A stretch of DNA of 64,000 nt, from contig NC_013595.1 of NCBI RefSeq assembly GCF_000024865.1, forward strand, positions 7,068,001 to 7,132,000. Direction: 5' to 3'. The notes beneath the pieces are model-generated. The model ran no database searches, was not told the DNA's origin, and saw only the letters and a list, made by a program, of their open reading frames with translations. The DNA comes from Streptosporangium roseum DSM 43021 (GTDB lineage: Bacteria > Actinomycetota > Actinomycetes > Streptosporangiales > Streptosporangiaceae). Of this stretch, positions 33,481-41,038 are shown piece by piece; positions within the stretch are counted from its first letter, which is position 1, and each line of letters begins with the position of its first letter. A program made the position numbers and the translations under genes.

Positions 33481-35301
33481 TCAGGGCTGTTGAGTGATCT
33501 TGACGTTGTCGACGCCGGCCTCGACGAGCGAGGCGCCGGAGGCGTCGGCGGCCTCGATGAGGATCCGGACGCTCTGCCCGGCGTAGGAGGAGATGTCGAC
33601 GCTTGAGGCGGCCCAGGCGCCGTTGCGGTTGGTGGCGGCGCCGAGCTGCTGGAAGACCTGGGTGGTGGTGGAGCCGACGACCTTGACGCGCAGGTAGTCG
33701 GCGCTGGAGGCGTTGGAGCCGTGGGCCAGGTACCAGGAGAAGTTCAGCTTGAGCGTTCCGCCGGTGGGCAGGGTGACGGCCGGCGACTGGATGGTCGTGG
33801 TGCCGCCGTCGATGTCGTGGTCTCCGGCGGAGGCGCCGGCCAGCCGTCCGGTGACCAGGTCGTTGCTGCCGCTGACGGTGGTGCCGAGCTGCTTGGCGCC
33901 GCTGGAGGTGGTGGCCTCGGGGTCACCGCGCTCCCACCGGCCGAGGGTGGCGGTGTCGGTGCCGCCGGGGTTGGCGGTCCAGCCGGTCGCCGTCTCGAAC
34001 TCGTCGGAGTAGACCGTCACCGGCGGGGTCCCGGTGCCGCAGTACTGCGACTCCTTGCCGGTGATCCGGTAGACGCAGTCGGAGTACTCCAGGAAGCGGA
34101 GCACGGCCTCCCGGTTGCGGGTCGTCTGCGGGACGATCTGCTCGTCGGGGGGGTAGAAGCCCGGGGACCCGGTCGGATACATCTCGAAGGTGTAGCTGAA
34201 GATCTTGTGGACGCCCCACATCCAGTCGTCGATCGAGCCGTCGGTGATGTAGAGGTCGCTGGCCTGCTCGGGGGTGTAGTTGTTGGTGGAGGCCATGTTC
34301 CGGCCCAGGGCCTCGAACGCGTCGTGGTCGTCCTGGGTCAGGCCGGGGGCGGTGTCGTTGTTGGTGTAGCCGTAGGGCCACAGGATCAGCTCGCCGTAGG
34401 TGTGCCAGTCGATGTGCGACTTGATCTGCTGCACGCCGCCGACCACCCGGCCGCGCACCCAGTCGGCGACCGCCCTGACCTCGGGTGCCGACTCGGCGGC
34501 CGCGCCCCGGTAGGTGTCGCTGGAGGTGGAGCCGGAGGAGCCGCCGCAGCAGCCCCACTGGTAGGCCCAGTTGCGGTTGAGGTCGGTGCCCACCGAGGAG
34601 GAGCCGGAGTTGGGCTGCCGGTTCTTGCGCCAGGAGCGGTAGGAGCCGGAGGCGATGTCGTACTCGCCGCCGTCGGGGTTGAGGTCCGGCATGATCCAGA
34701 TCTCGCGCGAGTTCACCAGGCCGGTGATCCTGCCGTCGGTGCCGTAGCCGTCGGTGAGCAGGTTGAGGATGTAGAGCGCCATCTCGACGGTCAGGTGCTC
34801 CCGGGCGTGCTGGTGGTGGGTGAACAGCACCTCGGGCTCGTTCTCGTCCGTGCCGACGTTGTCGCTGATCTTGATGGCGATCAGGTCGCGGCCCTCGTAG
34901 GAGGTGCCGTAGCTGGTCTTGCGGGCGATCGCGGGGTGGTCGGCGACGATCTGGTTGATCGCGGCGGTCATCTCGGCGTAGTTGTGGTACCCGGAGTCGG
35001 CCGGCGGGAAGTCGAAGGTCCGCATGTCCGAGGGTGAGGGACGGGGGATCTTCGTGACGGTGTAGCCCAGCTTCTTGATCGCGGCGACCTCGGCCTCGGT
35101 CGCGGTGACCACGACCGAGGCGGGGTCCACCTGGTCGATGGCCGCACCGGTGGCCGCGACCGCGCTGCGCTGCCGGGAGTCGCTGGGGCCCTGCACCTTG
35201 TACTGGCTGTTCGGCTGCGGTTCGGCCGATGCTCCCGCCCCGGTGATGTCGAGGCATAACAGCGCCAGGACCGCGAGTACCACGATCAGACGGCGTCTCA
35301 C
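33481..35301 (-). CDS. Secreted zinc carboxypeptidase, M14 family
   Basis: 606 residues with a Sec signal peptide (MRRRLIVVLAVLALLCLDI…GASA). The M14 catalytic domain covers about 105–410. Zinc ligands are H165 and E168 in HHQHAREH and the histidine in SHIDWHTYGE. The substrate arginine/asparagine are in DLNRNWAYQW, and the catalytic glutamate in FSYTFEMYPTG. It resembles the Streptomyces/Thermoactinomyces carboxypeptidase T group. The C-terminal about 170 residues (from YSDEFETATGWTANPGG) form a jelly-roll binding domain. The region between signal peptide and catalytic domain is probably a propeptide. The protein acts outside the cell on peptides. Confidence 0.92.
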   Translation of the reverse strand: MRRRLIVVLAVLALLCLDITGAGASAEPQPNSQYKVQGPSDSRQRSAVAATGAAIDQVDPASVVVTATEAEVAAIKKLGYTVTKIPRPSPSDMRTFDFPPADSGYHNYAEMTAAINQIVADHPAIARKTSYGTSYEGRDLIAIKISDNVGTDENEPEVLFTHHQHAREHLTVEMALYILNLLTDGYGTDGRITGLVNSREIWIMPDLNPDGGEYDIASGSYRSWRKNRQPNSGSSSVGTDLNRNWAYQWGCCGGSSGSTSSDTYRGAAAESAPEVRAVADWVRGRVVGGVQQIKSHIDWHTYGELILWPYGYTNNDTAPGLTQDDHDAFEALGRNMASTNNYTPEQASDLYITDGSIDDWMWGVHKIFSYTFEMYPTGSPGFYPPDEQIVPQTTRNREAVLRFLEYSDCVYRITGKESQYCGTGTPPVTVYSDEFETATGWTANPGGTDTATLGRWERGDPEATTSSGAKQLGTTVSGSNDLVTGRLAGASAGDHDIDGGTTTIQSPAVTLPTGGTLKLNFSWYLAHGSNASSADYLRVKVVGSTTTQVFQQLGAATNRNGAWAASSVDISSYAGQSVRILIEAADASGASLVEAGVDNVKITQQP

Positions 35302-35439
35302 CTGTGCCCTCCTCAGGCGCGCGATCTAGGGGGTTGTCACGCGTCTGCACCGAGAGTCAGGCAAATATGTCGATCGGCAAAGGCCCAAAGTTTCGGGCTT
35401 GTCCGGCTTTCGCCTACACGGAGCCGAAAGTCGCACAGG

Positions 35440-35844
35440 TCAGAAACGGACCTCGAACCAGACGGTCCTGGGCCCGCCGCCGTCGCCCTGGATCCCCCAC
35501 CGGTCGGCGAGCAGGTCCACCAGGAACATCCCGCGCCCGCTCTCCGCGTCCGGCTCGTTGCGCACGTGCGGCGCCGACAGCCCCGACCCGGCGTCGGAGA
35601 CCTCCACCAGCACGGCGCCGGAGCTCACCGCCACGGTCATCGCCACCCTCCCGCCGCCGCCCGAGCACGAGTGGACCACCGAGTTCGTCACCACCTCGCT
35701 CACCAGCAGGACGACGTCGTCGAAGGCGGGATGCCCCTCCCCGAGGAGCTCCCTGACCCGCTGACGGGCCGTCGACACCGACTCCGGCGCCCCCCGCAGG
35801 GTGACGGTCGACCGGGGCGGAACGGTCCGCTGCTCGAGCGTCAT
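35440..35844 (-). CDS. ATP-binding protein, RsbW/HATPase_c_2-like
   Basis: 134 residues from the ATG at 35844. It has the GHKL anti-sigma/serine kinase fold: the N-box helix LLVSEVVTNSVVHS, the G1 box VEVSDAGSGL and the G2 region SGRGMFLVDLLADRWG. Such small single-domain proteins are abundant in actinomycetes. They are often encoded near XRE–DUF5753 and DUF397 genes, as here, where the XRE gene starts 146 bases away on the other strand. Function of the trio is not settled; a bld/whi-type developmental or conservon-like role is possible. Confidence 0.85.
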   Translation of the reverse strand: MTLEQRTVPPRSTVTLRGAPESVSTARQRVRELLGEGHPAFDDVVLLVSEVVTNSVVHSCSGGGGRVAMTVAVSSGAVLVEVSDAGSGLSAPHVRNEPDAESGRGMFLVDLLADRWGIQGDGGGPRTVWFEVRF

Positions 35845-35990
35845 GGCTGGCCTCACTCTCCGACATGCACATTCACATGCACATCGCGCTCCGAGATGGC
35901 ACACTCACTCACGGTGAACTGTTCTATCAGGGACTTCAATAGCTCATATTGAAATTCCACAGTTTCCTTCCCCCGGATGGAGGTACGTGC

Positions 35991-36866
35991 ATGGCTTCCC
36001 GACGCAGTCCCACGGCCCGCCATCGCCGTCTGATCACGGAACTGAACCGCCTTCGGGAGAGCAGCGGGCTGTCACGGGCGGAGGTGGCCGAGCGGATCGG
36101 CTCCACCGACACCACCGTCTGGAGATACGAGACGGGGCTCACCCGTCCCAAACCCTCCGACGTGGCGGCCCTCACCGATGTGTACGGCGTGACCGGAGAG
36201 GCCCGGGACTCCCTGATCCAGATGGCCAGGGACGCCCGCAAGCGAGGCTGGTGGCACCGGCACCGGCAGGCCCTCAAACCCGGCTTCGACTCCTACATCG
36301 GGCTGGAGGCGGAGGCGTCGGTGGTGCGCTCGTACGAACCGCTGGTCGTCCCCGGCCTGATGCAGACCGAGCCGTACGCACGTGCCGTCATCGAGGCGAC
36401 CGCCCTCACCCACGCCCCCTCAGCGGTCGATGAGAAGGTCTCCGTGCGCGTCTCGCGCCAGCAGTTGCTGCACGGCCCCGGTGACCCGATCCAACTCGTC
36501 GCGGTGCTCGACGAGGCAGTGCTCCGGCGTCAGGTCGGCGGCCCGGGGGTGATGCGCGAGCAGCTGGAACACCTGCTCGATCTCGGCAGGCTGCCCAATG
36601 TGGAGATCCGGGTGATCCCGTTCTCCGCTGGGGCGCACGCCGCGATGGACGGCAAGTTCTGCCTGCTCAGCTTCCCCGAGCCCGGCGATCCCGACCTCGT
36701 CTACCTGGAACAGGCGGCGAGCGGGCTCGTGCCGGAGGACCCGGAGGAGGTGCGCCGCTACACCCTCATGTTCGGGAGCCTGTCGGCACTGGCTCTCGGC
36801 GCGGAGGCGTCGGCCACCTTCATCGCCCAGATGGCGAAGAGATGTTCCAACCAACCACAGGAATGA
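35991..36866 (+). CDS. XRE helix-turn-helix regulator with DUF5753 domain
   Basis: 291 residues; the ATG at 35991 follows GGAGGTACGTGC. The N-terminal HTH is at about 12–65 (LSRAEVAERIGSTDTTVWRYETG). DUF5753 follows from about 90 (LEAEASVVRSYEPLVVPGLMQTEPYARAV, read in parts) to the end, with the usual LAVLDEAVLRRQVGG-like and NVEIRVIPF segments. It is intact, unlike the related remnant at 8009–8536. The DUF397 gene follows 27 bases after its stop, the classical pair. BldB/WhiJ-like systems of this type affect differentiation in Streptomyces. Confidence 0.92.
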   Translation: MASRRSPTARHRRLITELNRLRESSGLSRAEVAERIGSTDTTVWRYETGLTRPKPSDVAALTDVYGVTGEARDSLIQMARDARKRGWWHRHRQALKPGFDSYIGLEAEASVVRSYEPLVVPGLMQTEPYARAVIEATALTHAPSAVDEKVSVRVSRQQLLHGPGDPIQLVAVLDEAVLRRQVGGPGVMREQLEHLLDLGRLPNVEIRVIPFSAGAHAAMDGKFCLLSFPEPGDPDLVYLEQAASGLVPEDPEEVRRYTLMFGSLSALALGAEASATFIAQMAKRCSNQPQE

Positions 36867-36893
36867 GAGGAAGAGAGAGTGCGGGGGTCCACG

Positions 36894-37124
36894 ATGGATC
36901 TGTCCAGCGTCATGTGGCGCAAGAGCAGTCGCAGCACCAACGGAGGTGACTGCGTCGAAGTGGCGATCGTGCCCGGCGACCCGGCCCTGGCCGGACACAA
37001 GGCCGACGCCGACGAGCTCTACCTCGTCCGCGACTCCAAGGATCCGGACGGCCCGGCGCTGGCGTTCACCCAACGTGAGTGGGACGCCTTCGTCGGCGGT
37101 GTGAAGGACGGCGAGTTCGGCTGA
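36894..37124 (+). CDS. DUF397 family protein
   Basis: 76 residues from the ATG at 36894 (MDLSSVMWRKSSRSTNGGDCVEVA, read in parts), the typical DUF397 start with W-R-K-S-S-x-S and G-x-C-V-E-V. A GTG at 36879 with GAGGAAGAGA upstream would add five residues and has the better ribosome site. The domain ends normally (FTQREWDAFVGGVKDGEF). It is the partner of the preceding XRE–DUF5753 gene. DUF397 proteins are thought to act with, or antagonise, their neighbouring regulators. Confidence 0.9.
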   Translation: MDLSSVMWRKSSRSTNGGDCVEVAIVPGDPALAGHKADADELYLVRDSKDPDGPALAFTQREWDAFVGGVKDGEFG

Positions 37125-37131
37125 GTCGTCC

Positions 37132-37161
37132 CCGGGGGGACCGGTGCGCCGGTCCCCCCGG
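37132..37161. terminator. Perfect 13-bp hairpin between convergent genes
   Basis: CCGGGGGGACCGG (37132–37144) and CCGGTCCCCCCGG (37149–37161) pair perfectly around a TGCG loop. It is 7 bases after the DUF397 stop and 45 bases before the end of the convergent FtsH-like gene, so it can serve both. No T-run, as often in high-GC actinomycetes. Confidence 0.8.
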
Positions 37162-37205
37162 AGATGCCGGCGGCCCCGGCACTCCGGCACGGTCCCCCAG
37201 CGGCC

Positions 37206-40112
37206 TCAGCGGCCCTTCGGGCCGTCGGTGCCCTTGTAGCCGAGGATCCGCATCGCGACCTCGGGGTCCATCGCAGCGGCCAGGAGCTGGGCCCGCTCCA
37301 CGGCGCGGTCCCGCTGGGCCTCGGCTCTGACCCGGGTGGCCTGGGCGCCCCGGATCACCGCGAAGACGACGCCGATCCCCATGACGGCCGCCACGACCGC
37401 GACGAGCACCACCGGGAGCGTGCCGGACCCCGGCGGCCGCCCCACCTCGCCCGCCATCGTCATCCCGCCGTTGAGCGTGTAGACGCCGAGCAGCGTGAAA
37501 GCCGCCAGCGCGGCCAGGCCGGCCGCGACCACCAGCACCGTCCGGAGCCGCCTCCCCGGCGGCGGCACGTCGGGCGGAGGCGGAGACGGCAGGTGCTCGG
37601 GCACCTGGCCGGTGTCGCCCCTGTCCCCCCACGGCACGAAGTCCGGCCCGGCCGCGGTCACCGGCCCCACCGCCGCGGGCAGCGTGGAGCCGTGGCCGTT
37701 TCCCGTGACGACCGCGCCCTGGATGACCGCCGTGGCGGGTTCGAGCCGGGGCGGGACCAGCGGGACGGGCAACTCCCGTGCCACGTGGCTGTGCTCGCGG
37801 TGCGCCCGCGCGGCCTCCAGGTGATACTCCTCGATCTCGGCGTAGAAATCGTCCGAGGCGTAGATCGAGCCGTCCACCAGCGGTCCCCGCCGGTGCTCCA
37901 GGACCGCGATCACGTCGTCGCCGTTGAGCGTCTTGTGGGTCTCCAGCGCGTGCGCCAGGCAGAGCACCTCCCTCCGGTGCTCCTTCAGCAGGTCCTCGGT
38001 CCTGTCCAGCAGGCGCACCAGGTTGTACTCGATCCGCTCGCCCAGCACGTCCGGGGCCGGTGCCTGCCCGCCGGGCGCCCGGGTGAACCCGATCCCCCCG
38101 CCGCCGGGTTTGGGCATCGACTTGCCACCCATGATCTCCAGCTCCTGCAGGGCGGGCACCGAGGTCACCCCGCGGCCCATCCCCCAGTGCGCCTCCATCA
38201 GCGCGGTGAGGTAGGTGGCCGAGAAGAGGTCACCCGAGACGCCGGAGGAGTTGTCCTCGGCGAAGAACATCCGCTCCCCGGCCAGCGAGGCGAGCGAGAC
38301 CATGATGTCGGCCTCGTGCTCGGACTTCCACCGGGTGAACTGGTCCTCGGGCTTGATGCTCGCGACCATGCCGAGGTAGTCGGCGCCCTTCTCTATCGTG
38401 GCGATGTCGATCTCGAGGTGGTAGCGGGTGCGGTAGGCGGCCACGGCGTGACACGCCTCGTGCACGGCCACCGCGTGCCGCTCGCGCTCGATGTACTCCA
38501 CGTCCTCCGGCGGCCCGAGCTGCTTGAGCCGCTTGGCCCTGGTCACGTCCGACCAGGTGATGACCTTCCGGCCGTCACGGATCGCTGTGATCAGCGACTC
38601 GTTCACCAGGTCCTTGATCGTGGCGCCGGTGGCGTAGGGCGTGATCGTGGCCAGCTTGTCCAGCTGCTCCTCGGTCAGGTCGTGGTCGACCTTGTCGAAG
38701 TAGCCGCGGTAGGTGCGGACCCGCCCCGCCTTGGACGGGTAGCCCACCTTGTAGATGCGGTCGATACGGCCCGGCCGCAGCAGCGCCTCGTCCAGCGAGT
38801 TGGGCATGTTGGTCGCCATCATGACCAGGATCCGATACTTGGGCGGCGGCTTGGGCCGCATGCCGAGCAGCCTGCGGACGTGGCGGTTGACGATGCCGCG
38901 GGGCTTCTTCAGGCCCGACAGCTCGGTGAGCAGCGCCTGCAACGTCCCCGGGTCCCCACCGCCGCCGCCCATGTTGCCGCCCATGAAGAAGCGGCTGCGG
39001 CCGGTGGCGGGCTCCCGCTCCCGCCGCGCGCCCTGGCGGGTCAGCAGCCACCGGCTCTCCTCGGCCAGGTAGGTGAATCCGTGGCAGCCGCCCGCGCTCG
39101 GGGAGAAGCCGGGGCCGCCCCGGGGCCCCTGCTGCGCCAGCGAGCCGCGGCGGCCGAGGGAGTCGGCCTCGTCGAAAAAGACGATCACGCCTCCGTACCG
39201 CAGGGAGAGCTTGCGGAGCTTCCTGAACAGCGACTTCACCTTCAGGATGCCCACGCCCATGAACATGTTGACGAACGCGCCGGGGTCCACGAAGACGTAC
39301 GGCTTGCCCGTCTCCCCCGCCACGGCCTCGGCCATCAGGGTCTTTCCGGTGCCGGGCGGCCCCCACAGCAGCAGGCCGCTGGGCACGTAGCCGCCGCGCT
39401 CCTCGATCTCGTCGGGCCGCTCCAGGAAGACGATGTTCTCCTTGACGCGCTCGACCACGTGGTCCTGTCCCCAGACGTCGGTGAACCGGGTCTTGATGTC
39501 GTCGGGGAAGTAGGTCTCCACGCCGCCCCGTGACAGCAGCCAGAACAGGCCGATGAACTGGAAGGCGATGAAGAAGAACGCGAAGGCGAGCTGCGCCACG
39601 TACGGCAGCGCCTGCCAGAGCAGTGCCGGGGCCTGGAACAGCGCCAGGGCGGGTGAGGTGTCCAGCACCTCGCCGAGGATGAGGGCGAGCACCGCGATCC
39701 AGAACAGCCACTTGACGGCCCGCGCCATCCTGAAGCGGTTCCAGTCGGAGAAGCGGCGGCGGGACCAGCGCTCGAAGCCGCCGAACACCCCGCGCATCCA
39801 GAACCGGTGGTATCCGGCGGAGCGCTCGCTGACGGAGAAGTGGACCTGCCGCAGGACCTCGGCCCCCAGCAGCCAGAAGATCCACGGCGCCGCGGCCGCG
39901 GTCCTGATCATCGCGTCCCGGACGCTGATGATGCCCTCGTAGGAGGCCATCTCATTCCAGACGAGGATGAAGTAGATGATCGTAAGGATGAGGACGAACT
40001 TGACCCGGTCCCAGAACGGCATCCGCTTGCGGGTCCGGGGATGCGGGTCGACGGGGCCGGAGCCGGGGGCGCGGAGGCCCTCGAAGCTCGGGGGCGGCGG
40101 CGGTGGCTTCAT
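37206..40112 (-). CDS. FtsH-like membrane AAA+ zinc protease, atypical
   Basis: 968 residues from the ATG at 40112, after GTGAGGAGAGG. Several N-terminal hydrophobic segments (about 35–52, 70–85, 133–150, 170–195) replace the usual two of FtsH. The AAA domain has Walker A GPPGTGKT (251–258), Walker B VIVFFDEADS (309–318), sensor ATNMPNS (433–439) and arginine finger RPGR. Between Walker B and the sensor lies an insert of about 65 residues, partly Gly-rich. The M41 zinc site is HEACH (551–555). SGDLFSAT may carry the third ligand. After the protease comes a Pro-rich linker and, unusually, two more hydrophobic segments (about 830–900). Its gene starts 14 bases after a lipoprotein gene. Confidence 0.88.
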   Translation of the reverse strand: MKPPPPPPSFEGLRAPGSGPVDPHPRTRKRMPFWDRVKFVLILTIIYFILVWNEMASYEGIISVRDAMIRTAAAAPWIFWLLGAEVLRQVHFSVSERSAGYHRFWMRGVFGGFERWSRRRFSDWNRFRMARAVKWLFWIAVLALILGEVLDTSPALALFQAPALLWQALPYVAQLAFAFFFIAFQFIGLFWLLSRGGVETYFPDDIKTRFTDVWGQDHVVERVKENIVFLERPDEIEERGGYVPSGLLLWGPPGTGKTLMAEAVAGETGKPYVFVDPGAFVNMFMGVGILKVKSLFRKLRKLSLRYGGVIVFFDEADSLGRRGSLAQQGPRGGPGFSPSAGGCHGFTYLAEESRWLLTRQGARREREPATGRSRFFMGGNMGGGGGDPGTLQALLTELSGLKKPRGIVNRHVRRLLGMRPKPPPKYRILVMMATNMPNSLDEALLRPGRIDRIYKVGYPSKAGRVRTYRGYFDKVDHDLTEEQLDKLATITPYATGATIKDLVNESLITAIRDGRKVITWSDVTRAKRLKQLGPPEDVEYIERERHAVAVHEACHAVAAYRTRYHLEIDIATIEKGADYLGMVASIKPEDQFTRWKSEHEADIMVSLASLAGERMFFAEDNSSGVSGDLFSATYLTALMEAHWGMGRGVTSVPALQELEIMGGKSMPKPGGGGIGFTRAPGGQAPAPDVLGERIEYNLVRLLDRTEDLLKEHRREVLCLAHALETHKTLNGDDVIAVLEHRRGPLVDGSIYASDDFYAEIEEYHLEAARAHREHSHVARELPVPLVPPRLEPATAVIQGAVVTGNGHGSTLPAAVGPVTAAGPDFVPWGDRGDTGQVPEHLPSPPPPDVPPPGRRLRTVLVVAAGLAALAAFTLLGVYTLNGGMTMAGEVGRPPGSGTLPVVLVAVVAAVMGIGVVFAVIRGAQATRVRAEAQRDRAVERAQLLAAAMDPEVAMRILGYKGTDGPKGR

Positions 40113-40126
40113 GTTCGGGCCTCTCC

Positions 40127-40819
40127 TCACCCGGTGAGTCGCTTGACCTTGAAGGAGTGCGCGATCCTGTCGAACTCGGCGGCGCGCCTGCGGTAGCAGC
40201 CCGCGGAGCAGCGGATCAGCAGGGTGGAGATCCGCTCGCCGTCCCCGGCCAGGTAGGAGGTGAGGTCGAAGGTCTGCGTGCCGGCCCCCTGGACCGTGTA
40301 GTTGAACCGCACATGCACCCCGCGCAGGCCGTCCCCGGGCTGGAGCACGTCGTCGGCGAGCAGTTCGAAGCCGGTCAGCGGATACCCGGGGACCTGCGCG
40401 TACTCCTTGCGGAGCGACTCGGTGACGGGGATGACGGAGTTGCGCATGCCGTTCAGGGAGACCGCGTCCCGCTCCTCGGGCAGCAGCCTGGTGACCCGGG
40501 CGAAGACGAACGGCTCGTCTCCGGTGCCGTAGCCGAGGAGGTGGCCTGCGGAGGGACTGGCGTGGGCGTCGTAGGCGATCGACCAGACGAGCTGCCTGCG
40601 CAGCCGGGCGGTGGCCGACTCGGGATCCGCTCCGGTGGTCGCCTTGTCCAGGGCCTTCTGGTCGACCTGCCGCCAGGCCGCCGGGACTTTGAAGTACGTC
40701 TGCCCGTCGTCGTGGCGGACGTAGGTGAACTCCGAACCTGCGCATCCGGTCAGCCCGCCGGCCAGGGCGGGGACGAGCCCTGCCGCGACCACGGCGAACC
40801 TGGCCCTTGATCGTCTCAC
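40127..40819 (-). CDS. Lipoprotein of unknown function, partner of the FtsH-like gene
   Basis: 230 residues. The lipoprotein signal peptide ends in the lipobox LTGC (Cys26). The mature protein (GSEFTYVRHDDGQTYFKVPAAW…) is strand-rich with two nearby cysteines (IRCSAGCYRR), and no family is evident. It ends 14 bases before the FtsH-like gene starts, so the two are one operon. The lipoprotein would sit on the outer membrane face where the extra domains of the protease face, making it a likely partner or regulator, by analogy with HflKC-type partners (inference). Confidence 0.78.
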   Translation of the reverse strand: MRRSRARFAVVAAGLVPALAGGLTGCAGSEFTYVRHDDGQTYFKVPAAWRQVDQKALDKATTGADPESATARLRRQLVWSIAYDAHASPSAGHLLGYGTGDEPFVFARVTRLLPEERDAVSLNGMRNSVIPVTESLRKEYAQVPGYPLTGFELLADDVLQPGDGLRGVHVRFNYTVQGAGTQTFDLTSYLAGDGERISTLLIRCSAGCYRRRAAEFDRIAHSFKVKRLTG

Positions 40820-40985
40820 CAGGGCTGTACCTCCGCCTTACGGGCCAACAGGGTGGTTGTGCCCGTTTTTTGAGTATCCCTCGCCTTTCGCGGCTCAGCC
40901 ATCCTGGAAATCTTGACCAAATCTTGGCGCTATGTTGTCTTCACTTGTTACAGATCATGGGGGTGAGACCAGCCGGGCAGGCAGA

Positions 40986-41012
40986 CGGCCGGAGGGCGGT
41001 CCGCCCTCCGGC
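40986..41012 (-). terminator. 12-bp perfect hairpin after the GH3 gene
   Basis: GGCCGGAGGGCG (40986–40997) pairs with CGCCCTCCGGCC (41001–41012) around a 3-base loop, 27 bases after the stop of the glycosidase gene on the minus strand. It has the look of a U-less terminator. Confidence 0.75.
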
Positions 41013-41038
41013 CCTGCCGGCGTCCGCGGCCCGCACGG

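Noticed and set aside
37164..39533. 789-residue plus-strand frame opposite the FtsH-like gene
   Set aside because: Antisense shadow; the minus strand has all AAA and M41 motifs.
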